Shown: positions 21,558 through 31,280 of the stretch, piece by piece
Layout: each line of letters starts with the position of its first letter
Position numbering within the stretch: the first letter of the stretch is position 1
Origin: Ceratodon purpureus
Lineage: Eukaryota; Streptophyta; Bryopsida; Pseudoditrichales; Ditrichaceae
Direction: 5' to 3'
Assembly: GCA_014871385.1 (NCBI GenBank)
Contig: CM026426.1
Location: 64,275,877 to 64,339,876, forward strand
DNA: 64,000 nucleotides
The notes under the pieces: generated by a model
The model's database searches: none
What the model saw: the letters and a program-made list of their open reading frames with translations, nothing else
What the model was told of the DNA's origin: nothing
Translations under genes and position numbers: made by a program

Positions 21558-24500
21558 ATGCATGACTCTACATCTCCAATCTTCTACCAGGCGCTTAGAA
21601 TGGCATCTATTCGTGCCCATGGCCATGTGGCCCCGTTTACAGCGCCATTAGGTGCAGATGGATCAGTGAAGGTGTCTGAGCAGCTTCTGAGTCTTAGGTT
21701 TCATTTTCGAATGGGGTCAATGTACGTTGAGAGGGAGATTTTTGATGACAATGGAGTGTTGAGTGAGACTGTTCTTCAAGTGAAAACCAGAGAGGAAGAG
21801 GGTTTCGTTTGGACATTACATAGTGGTACATATAAAGTCTACGGCCTCACGGATTCACAGATGTCAGAGTCTACTGTCATGCTAACTCCGCCCAGTTCTA
21901 CTTCCACTGTTCGGGTTCCTGCTTTGGTGAAGGTCAAGGTAGAAGGCAGTGCTCCCGACATCCACTGCCTGAGCGATTCGGACGATGATGTGGTCCCTGA
22001 TATCCGTCTAGCAGATACTTGTGCGAATCCTTTTCAACGACGGACCTCTGTTGGGTCCACTCGCTCACTGCCGGGCAGGACTCACCTACGTTCGCCATCA
22101 GTTTCCGCTGGCCGTCCCCCTGTTCATCCAACTTCACGGAAGCCGCGTAGCATCTTGGAGGCCATCAAGAAGACTGCTGGAAGGAGGGGCTGCAGGTCAG
22201 ATATCTTGTCGATTGATTTTGCTAGCCTCGAGCATGTAGAAGTAAAGTACCTTCCCGCAACCTATGATGGTGACAAGATCTTCGAGTTGCCTCCTCTCCC
22301 TGAGAACATCCCGACGACATTCAGTGGAGAGTTGGATGGTATGGGGAAACAATATGACGGGCACGCGTGGTGTAAGACTATGACCACGAATGTTAAGAAT
22401 GACTTTGGCTTAAAGTTTCGTAAGTCCAACTGTACGGGACATCTTCAGTGCCCAAACTTGAACTGTGATTATATAGATAGGAATCCAGGGAAGGTGAATT
22501 CCACTTAGTGGGCTGGGCTTACCCCAAGTCAGATTTTAGTAGGAGAGAAGCATCCCCCTAACTCAACTCTTGTTTGCAAAATCTGCCATACTCCCCCTGT
22601 CTGTTTAGAATTATGTGCTGCGAGGATCTTCCATGTCACCAGCAAAGATCCAGACATGACTCGGGCCGCCATCCATCTCGGGCATCATAAACATCCAGTT
22701 TCGGATGGTACCTGCCTTGAGACCTTGGATCTCATGTACGAGTGCATAGGCGAGCAAGTCCTCCGTACTCCGAATGCGAAGAACTCTGCCATCGTTTTGG
22801 GAGCGAGCAAGATATTTCTGGCGGACTACCTCATTCGAGCGACTCCAGGGCAGAATCACCTTCGTGGTTCACCCATGGCTCAGGTGATGGACAAGTTTGA
22901 GACCATGTCGGATGCAAACATTCGGCACTTTGTTGCAGGTACGAAGAAATTCCTACGCCAGGACAATGGTCTAGTCGATAACATCATGCGATTGAAGGAG
23001 TACAACGCCTTCAAATTCATCCACGAAAACCGATTTCCAGGCCAGACAAAAGGGAAGGTGCTCATCTTCAAAATGTCAGTGGATATGCCTGGCAGTGGTA
23101 CGGACCTAGTCAAGCGCATGCAGCCCGGGGGAGACCTTCAAGATTCGTGGATCATGTTCAACCATGTCAGACGAGTGAAGGACTGGAGCACCATGGCATG
23201 CCATGTATATGATAGTAGATACTGCAGAGTCATGACCATAGCTCTATGTGATATGCAGTCTGAGGACGCCACTGCCCAGACCTTGTTCTGGGAGAACCTG
23301 AACAGTGTGATGGAGGACAATGGACATCCGAAGCCAAACTTCAAAGGATTCATGGCGGACAGTGCAGGCGCGAACTGGCATGCTGTGCGGAAGGTGTACG
23401 GCAACGGAAACGTGAATGACAAGATGGAAGGTCGGGAACGAACTTGTCTTTTTCACTGGACCAAGTGCCTTGAGCGGGTGACCATAGCCCACATCAAGCC
23501 GGAGTATCAAGAGCAAATGAGATCCCTGTGCAAGCAATGGAAGGACACTAAGACCCAGGAGGAGGCAGAGGACATGTACAACGTCATCAGAGGATGGTGG
23601 CAATCTGGAGGGTGTGTCACCTCGGACGCTGCGTTACGAGCTCTCAATGACTGGATGGTCTTCTGGCACTACCGCTACAGGCAATGGGGTGGAGCAATGC
23701 AGCTGGTAAGTAACTAACCTTAAACCTTGGCCCCTGTGCAAGTCCTGTATGAAATTCTTCTATTCACTGAAACAGTTCTCTTTTTCTCTATCAGAATCTA
23801 TCGCTTGATGAACGAGCAGACATGCCTTCTTGCAACCTAGCGGAGACAATACACAACAAGTGGCTTCAACAATCTGGTAACACTGGGAACTGCCTATACG
23901 ACGCCACAGTGGATGATATGATGCGCGCCTTCATGCAAATCACGCAGTACAGGAAGTATCTAAAGGGGAGGCGAGGGGGCAAAGGACCTGATAAAGCAGA
24001 GCTCCGACTTCGTCAAGCACAACGGAGCTTGGACCCTGTCATGATTGCTGAAGCAATGAAGGCCTATCCTGAAGCGGACGATGTGCTAACGAAAGAGAAA
24101 GGACTAGAGGGCGCCGAGATGTTTGGCTCATTGAAGCGGAAGCTTGATCTCCCCGCAGGATCAGCTCACGACTCACATCGCTCAGATAAGGTGAATTATT
24201 CAATATCTGCGATGGGGACCAGGTCAAGAAGAGCGAGGATTGAGGAAGCACTTTCAGATCCAACGTGCGGTGTCCAGCATACCACGTCTGTAGAGGAAAC
24301 AGACTGTGATCCTAACACGTGGCACATTGCTCGCCTTTCAAATCGGTCAGCACGAAAATGTCAAGCCCTACAAGCCCAGACAAGGAAAAAATGCGATGCA
24401 AAGATATCGAGGGGAGCAAAGGGAACACTTGCGCCTACGTATTCAGGGAGGAAGAAAGACTATCACACCAAACGTCTTATTCCTGCAGAGTTTTGGTTCT

Positions 24501-25153
24501 GCCCCGATGACATCAACCGTTGCGTGAAGGGGGGGCCCAAGAATTGGGTTATGGATTGGCCGAGCATCCCTATGGTGTGGCCTGTGAAAATTGGAACTAA
24601 TCTAACTCGTCAGGAAGTTCTAGATCTTGAGGAGGCTGGATTTCAATTGCAGCAGCGAGGTGAATTGTCCCCAAGGCGTCAATTCCAAGGAGCTTCAAAG
24701 TGGCCACTTCCCAGGTCCCATTTCAAGAAACCAGCAAACCCAGATGCGCATCCTACGCTGCGCAACAATCATTCCATTCGAAGGAATCCTGACGTACCCA
24801 CTGTAGATCACAGAAACAAGTGGGAAAGTGCCGCTCTCATGGACTACTGTGGTGTTACAGGAGTAACCACTATTCCTTATCCAGGTTATCAATGCGTGGT
24901 AACTCTAAACACAGGAGGGAACAAGATGTACCGCATCACCATTGCGAGCTTCCCCGAATGCACTTGCCCAGATTTTGTGAAGATGATTTCGGAGACTCTT
25001 GGAAAGGCAAAGCAATGGAAATATTGCAAACATGTATACTATATTCTTCGATACATGTGCAAGATGGATCCTAAGGAGGACTCCTTCATGCATGCTCCTA
25101 GCTATAGCTACAATGAAGTTATGCGCGTTCTCGAACGTATGGGCGCAGTGTAG
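21558..25153 (+). CDS. MULE-type transposase of element A, one in-frame TAG
   Basis: Two exons, 21558-23705 and 23795-25153 (CTG before GTAAGT, TATCAG before AAT), read about 1,168 aa. N-terminal part: Ser/Asp-rich, then a GCM/WRKY-like zinc finger with CTGHLQCPNLNC, CKICHTPPVC and HLGHHKHPV. The catalytic core shows KMSVDMPGSG (first Asp), GFMADSAGANWHAVRKVYG (second Asp), CLFHWTKCLE (C/H motif) and NLAETIHNKW (Glu) just after the intron. The C-terminus has a SWIM finger, CTCPDF then YCKHVYY. A single TAG (22506-22508) interrupts the frame between the finger halves, and reading resumes in the same frame. Either the copy is inactivated or the stop is bypassed. The natural stop is also TAG (25151-25153). 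Confidence 0.85.
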
Positions 25154-25765
25154 CATGCATTTAGCCTTCAGAAGTGAACATCTATGTTAACAATATCCCA
25201 GCAGTCGCTTGATTTGAAATGGATTTGTATTTGATTTGAACTGCGAAGAATTAAGATTCTACTACTTTCTTATACTTTAGTTATTTATTTTGCACAGATG
25301 ATCTACAAGCATAGTCCTAAAGAGCCAATAATCATCCATATTCAATTTTTTTTTTTAAATTTTATGTTTTTTTTTTTTTTTTTTTTTTTTTTGGGGTAAA
25401 AAAATTTGTAATTTTCCGCCTCGTCAAAGGGTATCTCGGATCCGAGAGACACCTACCAAATGCAAATGTGGAGTCCCTCGGATCCGAGATACCCCTTAAC
25501 GAGGCTGGAAATCGTGAAGCATATATCATCGTGAATCCATATTTTATTGTTTTTTAAGAGTAAAACCTTTGTTTTTTGTATTTATATGTACTATTTGTGG
25601 TTATTCATGGAATCCACGGTAATAGGTACTTTACTAAAAATAATCATTTCTGACTGCCCGTAAAAAAAAAACCAAAAAAAAAAAAAAAAAACGCAAATTC
25701 TGAAAAAAGTCGACTTTTTTTCAAAAATTTACACCAATTTAAGATTTCCTGCTCGCTGCTCGCTG
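25154..25765. other. Element A 3' flank: palindrome pair and right TIR (inner part)
   Basis: Poly-T at about 25365-25392. A dyad at about 25430-25497 has GTATCTCGGATCCGAGAGAC on one side and CCTCGGATCCGAGATACC on the other. The inner right TIR starts at 25613 (TCCACGGTAATAGG) and runs to the CTGCTCG units that end at the LTR insertion point. No gene. Confidence 0.75.
25761..25765 (+). repeat. Left target-site duplication of the LTR retrotransposon
   Basis: CGCTG, repeated at 39118-39122 immediately after the 3' LTR. It lies within the 7-bp CTGCTCG repeats of the right TIR of element A. Confidence 0.8.
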
Positions 25766-26130
25766 TGTGGGATCCGAGAAACTCAGAATAAACCGGAAGA
25801 GCCCCAGCCGGCGTAAGTATTCCATTTATTTTTCATTTTTTTGGTTAATTAGATAAAAACTGGCCAGACACTAGCAGCATTAGCAGTTAACGCAAATCGG
25901 ATACTCCAGAAACGTTAAAACAGTTAACGTAGGAAGTGTTCCCGGAACCTGGGTTCCGGTAACTCGGAAGATAAGATACGGAACGAGTGGACGATCCGAG
26001 TACTGACCGTTACTGTAACCGCGTCAAGGATCCGAAGCGACGCGGAAGTCATCATGACTCGGATAGGCGTTTACCCCGGTACGTTGGCGGCTGCAATTAC
26101 GGGCCGCCACAGCGTTTATTATGCCTGGGG

Positions 26131-26138
26131 TATATAAG
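26131..26138 (+). promoter_or_regulatory. TATA box of the 5' LTR
   Basis: TATATAAG in GGGGTATATAAGCGAGGG, about 150 bp upstream of the LTR ORF start at 26290. Transcription would start near 26160, leaving the ORF and over 3 kb of the LTR in the RNA. Confidence 0.7.
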
Positions 26139-26289
26139 CGAGGGTGTTAGGGTTTGGAGTTCCTTTTTGCGAACTGGGAGTAGAGAGTGAAAGAGCGGTG
26201 AGGTGTCTTTGACTTTTCCGATTCACCGGCAGTTGGATTGCCGGGTTTCTTGCTGTCGGATCGTAGAGGGAGAGAAGTGAGGAGTAGAG

Positions 26290-28475
26290 ATGGCACGCGT
26301 GCAGTGTTGCGTCCTTAGCCCCGGAACTCCAGTGAAGGAATCGGATATGGAGGAACTGATCACCGACCTCACTCGGATGAGGTGTGAGGGATTGTTGGCA
26401 CGGCCGTGGTTACTGAAGAGTGAGGTGATGGTGAGGGAGGTCCTGGAAGGTCCGGACAACCGGTGGGATAATACGATCCGAGGCAAGCCCACGCTGTGGA
26501 ATGCGGAACAGTGGGCGGAAGCTTACGGTTTCGAGCAGAAGGGACTCCTTTGGGCGACCCGGACGGATCAGTACGTGCAGGATAGGTTCCACGGGAAGAT
26601 CCATAGGAACAATGGATACGAGATAGACGCTTGCAAGGATAGGAGGCAGAGGCAGGTCTTAGCTTTCCTCGTTCCGATCCTGTATCCGCAGAAACCGGCA
26701 CAAGTTACCATTACGGTCGGGAATACCATCCTCGGAGCGTATACAGGAGAACGTCCGGTGAATTGGGCTGCACTCATGGCGGAAGTGGTGCAGAAGATGG
26801 TTCCGACGATCGGAAAGAAGCCGACCCCACTCTCCCCTTACCTCTTTCACCTTTACCATGCGTATGACTTGCTGACCGATAAGGAGGACGAGACGTATAC
26901 GCACGCGAAGAACTGCCTCAACTTCTCGGAGATTCCGCCCGGAATGGAACCCGATCCGCGAGGTGAGCCCTCTGATACAACAGACTCGGAAGATGAGGAC
27001 GATACGAGGGAAGTTCCGAACCCTGGCGCTGCTAGGGCTCAGTCCAGGTCGAGATCGGAGCAGGCTCCATCACGACACGCGGAGCCGTCTACGGTCCGGG
27101 GAGATCCGGAACGGAGAGAGGTCAGTTTCTTACCGGAACGGAGAGAGGTCAGATTCGGGAGGAGACTCACCGGGCTCAAGCTTCTTATGATCGGATCGAA
27201 ACCCTGTTCCGGAGGGTCTGTACAGCTCTGGGAGGGTGCTTACCGGAAGAGGTGATCCGAGAAGTGGAGTTGTTGAAGGATGCCCCAACTCTCCGGAGTG
27301 AGAAGAAGCGGCTGGAGCTTCAGTTGCAGGAGCTGACGAAGGAGCTGGCGGCAAAGAGTGACGAGATCCGTAAGTTCCACGCCGAGCAGGAGGAGACTTT
27401 GGGGGAGCTTCGGAAGTTGGTGGGAAGTTCGGGAGCGGTAATCAACAAGGCCCGGCTGTTTGATGAGAACGTAGTGCAGCCGGCCGATTTCGAGGACAAG
27501 CAGAAGATCATCAAGATCCTCTCCAAATGCGAGCACTCGATGAACATGATCCTGAAGAAGGTCCGGCAGCTGCTCAATCCGAGCACCGGAAGTCCCAGTC
27601 TCGTAGTCGCTGGCCGGGGTCTTCCGCTCCCCGGATCGCCCTCTCGTGCCGTGGTAGGAGAATCTCGCGGAGTTGGGTTCCGAACCCCGATAGGGAGTAA
27701 CCTCCAAGCAGCAGAACAGATGACGGTCGAAGAGGCCGCCATGACAAATCGGACGATTGCGGAGGCGATCCGGGAAGTCCAAGCACAGGCGGCGTCACCC
27801 GGAACCAGTACGGTCCAGCAGAGCTGCGCGATCCCCAGAGGACAGGTGGAGGTGACCGGAACGACAGTCACCGAGAGGCGGATCGAGGAGAGGACGGTTT
27901 CGGAACAGGTGACTCGGACCGTGCCACCGGATGTTCTTCCACGACTCGGAGAGGAAGTGATCATTGCGAATTACCGAGGGGAGGTAGCGGGACCGGAATG
28001 GGGACGACCTATTTCACCACCCGGACGGACCCGAGTAACTCAGGAGGGGGGATTGACCCCTTCACCCACAGCCAAGACCGGAACGGTGACGCCTACTCCC
28101 ACCGGAACGCCAGCAGCGGGTTCCCCTCCGAACACTGTCGGTGAGTTCCGGAGGTTGCGGAAAAGGAAGGAGCCGATTACGATTTCCGAGTCCGACTCAG
28201 AGACGCATGGGAGCTCTCCGGTCAGGACCACCGGAACTGAAACTCAGACTCCGACGTCCGGAACCCCTCCCGCACATATGATCCCGAAATCGCCCAATTC
28301 TCCCAAGCCCCGGATCGTTACCCGGTTGTCCTTAGAGGCTCAGGAGAGAGAGTCAAAGGCGGAACGGAGTGCTAGGCGCAAGGCGGCACGAGCAGCAGAG
28401 GCGGGCGGATCAGAGCCACGGGTGACCAGGTCGAAGGATCGCGAGCAGGAGAGCCACAAGAAGACAAAGAAGTGA
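26290..28475 (+). pseudogene. LTR-encoded ORF, 5' LTR copy, frameshifted
   Basis: Identical in layout to the intact copy at 35989-38184, but split into 26290-27255 and 27252-28475 in different frames. The break follows the local replacement at 27122-27148 (27 nt instead of 37 nt). The first part keeps the N-terminal globular region; the second keeps the coiled coil and the Pro/Thr-rich, basic C-terminus. If genomic RNA is transcribed from this LTR it would encode only the truncated N-terminal protein, unless reverse transcription restores the sequence from the 3' copy. Confidence 0.85.
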
Positions 28476-29417
28476 TAGATTCCTCTCTCTGCCACTTGTC
28501 GTAACTTTCCGGATTTATAGGAGTAGATTCCGGATCGGGAGATCCGTTCTAGTCGTAAAGTAGAATTCTAGGTAGATAGTTAGGGATTAGGGTTTTGATT
28601 GAACTGCCGGCGCCGCCGCTTTGTAAAAGCCCCTGCTTACTTAAACCGGGCAGGCAATGCGGTCCGGGTCTTCGTTTTGCATGTTTTCCCCCTATATTCC
28701 TTATCAGTAAAGTATTTGTGTTTTGTAAGTACTGTGCGTGATTTCCCGCTAAGTGTGAATGATCCGGGAAGGATATGGGAGTTCCGCTGTAGCTCGGATA
28801 GGAAGGTGATGGGAGTTGCGACGAGACCCGAACCGGAAAGGAAATGGGATTGAGCGGAAAGATTTAGCGGATTGTCGTAGGAGTGAAGCCTCACTGTTCC
28901 GTCCCCAAATCAACCTCATACGGAATAGCCGTCGCTAGGGTCGAAGCGGATCAAGAACTACTTGGTCGGGCTCCCTGAACTTCTGAAGAGGTTCCGTGCA
29001 CAGTGAGAGGGGGAGTCGGAACGTGGTACGGGTCGCCTAGGGATAATCGGATCCTGGTTCTCCCAGATCCGGATTGGTTTGTCGTTGTAGTCCCACGGAT
29101 CGGAGAGGATCGTTTGTGTGACCTGCTAGCCAAAGTACTCTAGGACAGTTGTGAGACGGTAACTGATCCGAGACGTTGGGGTTTGTGGACGAAACACCTA
29201 ATGAGAGAAGAATAGAGAAGGAGATAGTTCGGGAGTTACGGTCCGAATACACTATCCGAGCAGTGGCAAGGCTCGGAACGATTAGAAGTAACTACTTGGT
29301 GAAACACTATTGAATCCCTGGACGATACTCGGAACCTAGTGACAGTACGGAAGTTTACGCTCAATTAGAGCACTATCCGGATGATAGTTGCGTTTCCGTG
29401 TTCCGACACGTAAAAAT

Positions 29418-29435
29418 CTGGGGCCGCTGCCGGGG
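29418..29435 (+). promoter_or_regulatory. Primer binding site, tRNA-Asp type
   Basis: The sequence TGGGGCCGCTGCCGGGGA lies 9 bp after the 5' LTR. It closely resembles TGGCGCCGTTGCCGGGGA, the tRNA-Asp 3'-end complement used by many plant gypsy elements, with a few mismatches. Confidence 0.65.
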
Positions 29436-29606
29436 ATTCGATAAGCTGTGAACCAGGTGGATACTCGGAAGATAAGTGAGCGCAGATTTGAAGAAAAGTG
29501 GAGTCAGACCGTGAAGGCTTCATTTAGGTGGATATGCGGTAGGCGGAAGTCTTACGTACAGATCTTGCCTTCCGAGGAATCGGAAGAAGAATTCCCAATC
29601 TCTTCC

Positions 29607-31277
29607 ATGGTTGGGGCGCAACCGGAAGAGTTAGGGGGAAGAAGATCCACTCGGTTGCTACAGAAGAGGGGAAGAGTTTTGGTACACGATCTACCGGGAA
29701 CGAATCTACTTCCCCGGATCCAGACTGCTGTAGAACGAGAAGGAGACGTAATCGTGGTATCGTTGGCCGGAACCTCCACAGCCGGAGCAGGTACAGCTCC
29801 AGATCCGGAAGAAGAAGAAGTTGTAGCTGACGAAGTCGAAGCCGACGCAGGAGGAGAAGAGGAGACCGAGGAAGAGGAAGAAGACGAGGAAGACAATCCA
29901 ATGGCACCCTCTACCCGACTGAAGTACAACAGATTCAAAGGGGACGGAAGTCAAGACGTGGACGAATGGCTCTGTGAGTTCGAATCCATCGCTCTGGCCA
30001 ATCAGGAAGATCCGGATGCGAAGAGGAGGATATTCCAGGGTCTTCTGAAGGGAGAAGCTCTCCAGTGGTACCAAGACGTTCCGGAACGTACACGTAACGA
30101 CTGGACCAGTTTCGTGACCTTGTTCCGACGTACGTTCCGTGAGGCCGGAGGAGAAGCTCGCGCACTCGGAAAGCTGAGTCGGATGACGATGAGATCTTCC
30201 GAATCAGTACGGAAGTACAGTCAGAGGGTAAAGGCGCTCATACAGAAACTCACTACGGCCATAGCTCCGAGTGTACAAGTGGAATGGTTTGTCGCCGGAT
30301 TCCCAGAGGAGATGGGGTTTCAGATACGACAAACCCGTCCCGCCACACTTCAGGAAGCCGTGGAAGCAGCTCAGAACTATGAGAACTCGGCCCAGTCTCT
30401 ACGGAAGTCCCTGAAGCATACCGAGAAGCGGGGTAAGAAGATCCGGAAGGAGAGAGAGCGCCGTCGGAGGCACGAGTCCTCCTCGGAAGATTCCGACTCT
30501 ACCAGTAAGAGCGATTCCACTTCATCCAGTTCCGATCAGTCGGAAGAGGACTCCAGGGGAGCCTCGAAACGCCCAGGCGGTTCCAGTAGAGACTCCCGGC
30601 CTAGACGGAACCGAGAGTTGATCAAGGTGAAGGTGGAGGATGACGATTCTCGGAAGGTCATGAAGGAGATGAAGGAGATCCGAGAATCGATTGCCGAACT
30701 CAACGTTCACCTTTCCGAGAATCGGAAACCTCGTAAGATGATTCCAACCAGCAGAGCTAATGTGTGGTGTGCTAACTGCGGAAAGCAAGGACATCATCCT
30801 CCGGAGTGTACTGAACCCCGCCAGAAACGAATTCACTACGTCCATCCGGAAGAAGAGGTATACTTTGCCTATCCGGAAGAGGAGGAGTTTCAGATGGAGG
30901 AGTACCAACCTGTGTATCAGGTTCAGACCACTTACGGGCGAGGGAAAGCTCCGATCCAGATAGCTCGTCCTCCCGCCGGATACCGCATTCCACAGAACGT
31001 TCCGGGTAGGCCGATGTACCAGAAGCCGACCCACGGGTACTGCTTTAACTGTGGGAGCCCGGATCATTACGCGCCTAATTGTCCGTTTGAGCGACAGGGG
31101 CAGGGAGCACCGCGGATCCTTCCGTGCCAAAATTGCGGAGAGTACGGACATACGGCTCCTCAGTGTGCCAAACCGGCACAACCCCGCCCGACTTTCAAAC
31201 AGGTGGAGGTCCCTCCGAGAGAGATGACTGGGCTAAACTACGGTCACTCGGGTGGGATAGAGAATCCGGACAAATGA
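29607..31277 (+). CDS. gag: Gag polyprotein of the LTR retrotransposon
   Basis: The frame is open from 29445. The first ATG is 29607, and an alternative start is the ATG at 29901 that precedes the conserved core. The N-terminal part has a long Glu/Asp run. The core, YNRFKGDGSQDVDEWLCEFE through ALQWYQDVPE to FVAGFPEEMG, is a Retrotrans_gag (Ty3 capsid-like) domain. A Ser/Lys-rich linker follows. Three CCHC zinc knuckles are visible: CANCGKQGHHPPEC, CFNCGSPDHYAPNC and CQNCGEYGHTAPQC. The ORF ends at TGA 31275-31277, followed by CGG, and pol continues in the same frame. About 556 aa from 29607. Confidence 0.9.
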   Translation: MVGAQPEELGGRRSTRLLQKRGRVLVHDLPGTNLLPRIQTAVEREGDVIVVSLAGTSTAGAGTAPDPEEEEVVADEVEADAGGEEETEEEEEDEEDNPMAPSTRLKYNRFKGDGSQDVDEWLCEFESIALANQEDPDAKRRIFQGLLKGEALQWYQDVPERTRNDWTSFVTLFRRTFREAGGEARALGKLSRMTMRSSESVRKYSQRVKALIQKLTTAIAPSVQVEWFVAGFPEEMGFQIRQTRPATLQEAVEAAQNYENSAQSLRKSLKHTEKRGKKIRKERERRRRHESSSEDSDSTSKSDSTSSSSDQSEEDSRGASKRPGGSSRDSRPRRNRELIKVKVEDDDSRKVMKEMKEIRESIAELNVHLSENRKPRKMIPTSRANVWCANCGKQGHHPPECTEPRQKRIHYVHPEEEVYFAYPEEEEFQMEEYQPVYQVQTTYGRGKAPIQIARPPAGYRIPQNVPGRPMYQKPTHGYCFNCGSPDHYAPNCPFERQGQGAPRILPCQNCGEYGHTAPQCAKPAQPRPTFKQVEVPPREMTGLNYGHSGGIENPDK

Positions 31278-31280
31278 CGG
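31275..31280 (+). promoter_or_regulatory. Candidate stop-codon readthrough site between gag and pol
   Basis: The sequence AAA UGA CGG UUC separates gag from pol with no frame change. UGA-CGG is the context used for translational readthrough by several plant and animal RNA viruses. A short GUUC/GAAC hairpin may form just downstream (31280-31293). The frame is open from 31278 to the end of pol, as expected for a Gag-Pol fusion made by suppression. Confidence 0.7.

Larger units (their letters stand above)
25766..29408 (+). repeat. 5' LTR, 3,643 bp
   Basis: Starts TGTGGGATCCGAGAAACTC. It contains TATATAAG (26131-26138) and a disrupted version of the LTR ORF. The interval 27122-27148 replaces a 37-nt segment of the 3' LTR with 27 nt that include a second copy of CCGGAACGGAGAGAGGTCAG, which accounts for the 10-bp length difference. 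The part 28476-29408 has no supported gene. Confidence 0.93.

Noticed and set aside
22492-22508. A 15-nt GT-AG stretch (GTGAATTCCACTTAG) that would remove the TAG from the MULE transposase in frame
   Set aside because: Far shorter than the other introns in the window; 15-nt introns are known only in unusual ciliates. Kept as an in-frame stop.
25987-26190. 67-codon plus-strand frame at the start of each LTR
   Set aside because: It lies mostly upstream of the TATA box and would not be transcribed.
26223-28231. Long minus-strand frames within the LTR ORF (also at 35922-37940)
   Set aside because: Mirror frames of the plus-strand ORF caused by its GC-rich codon pattern; they lack own promoters and domains.
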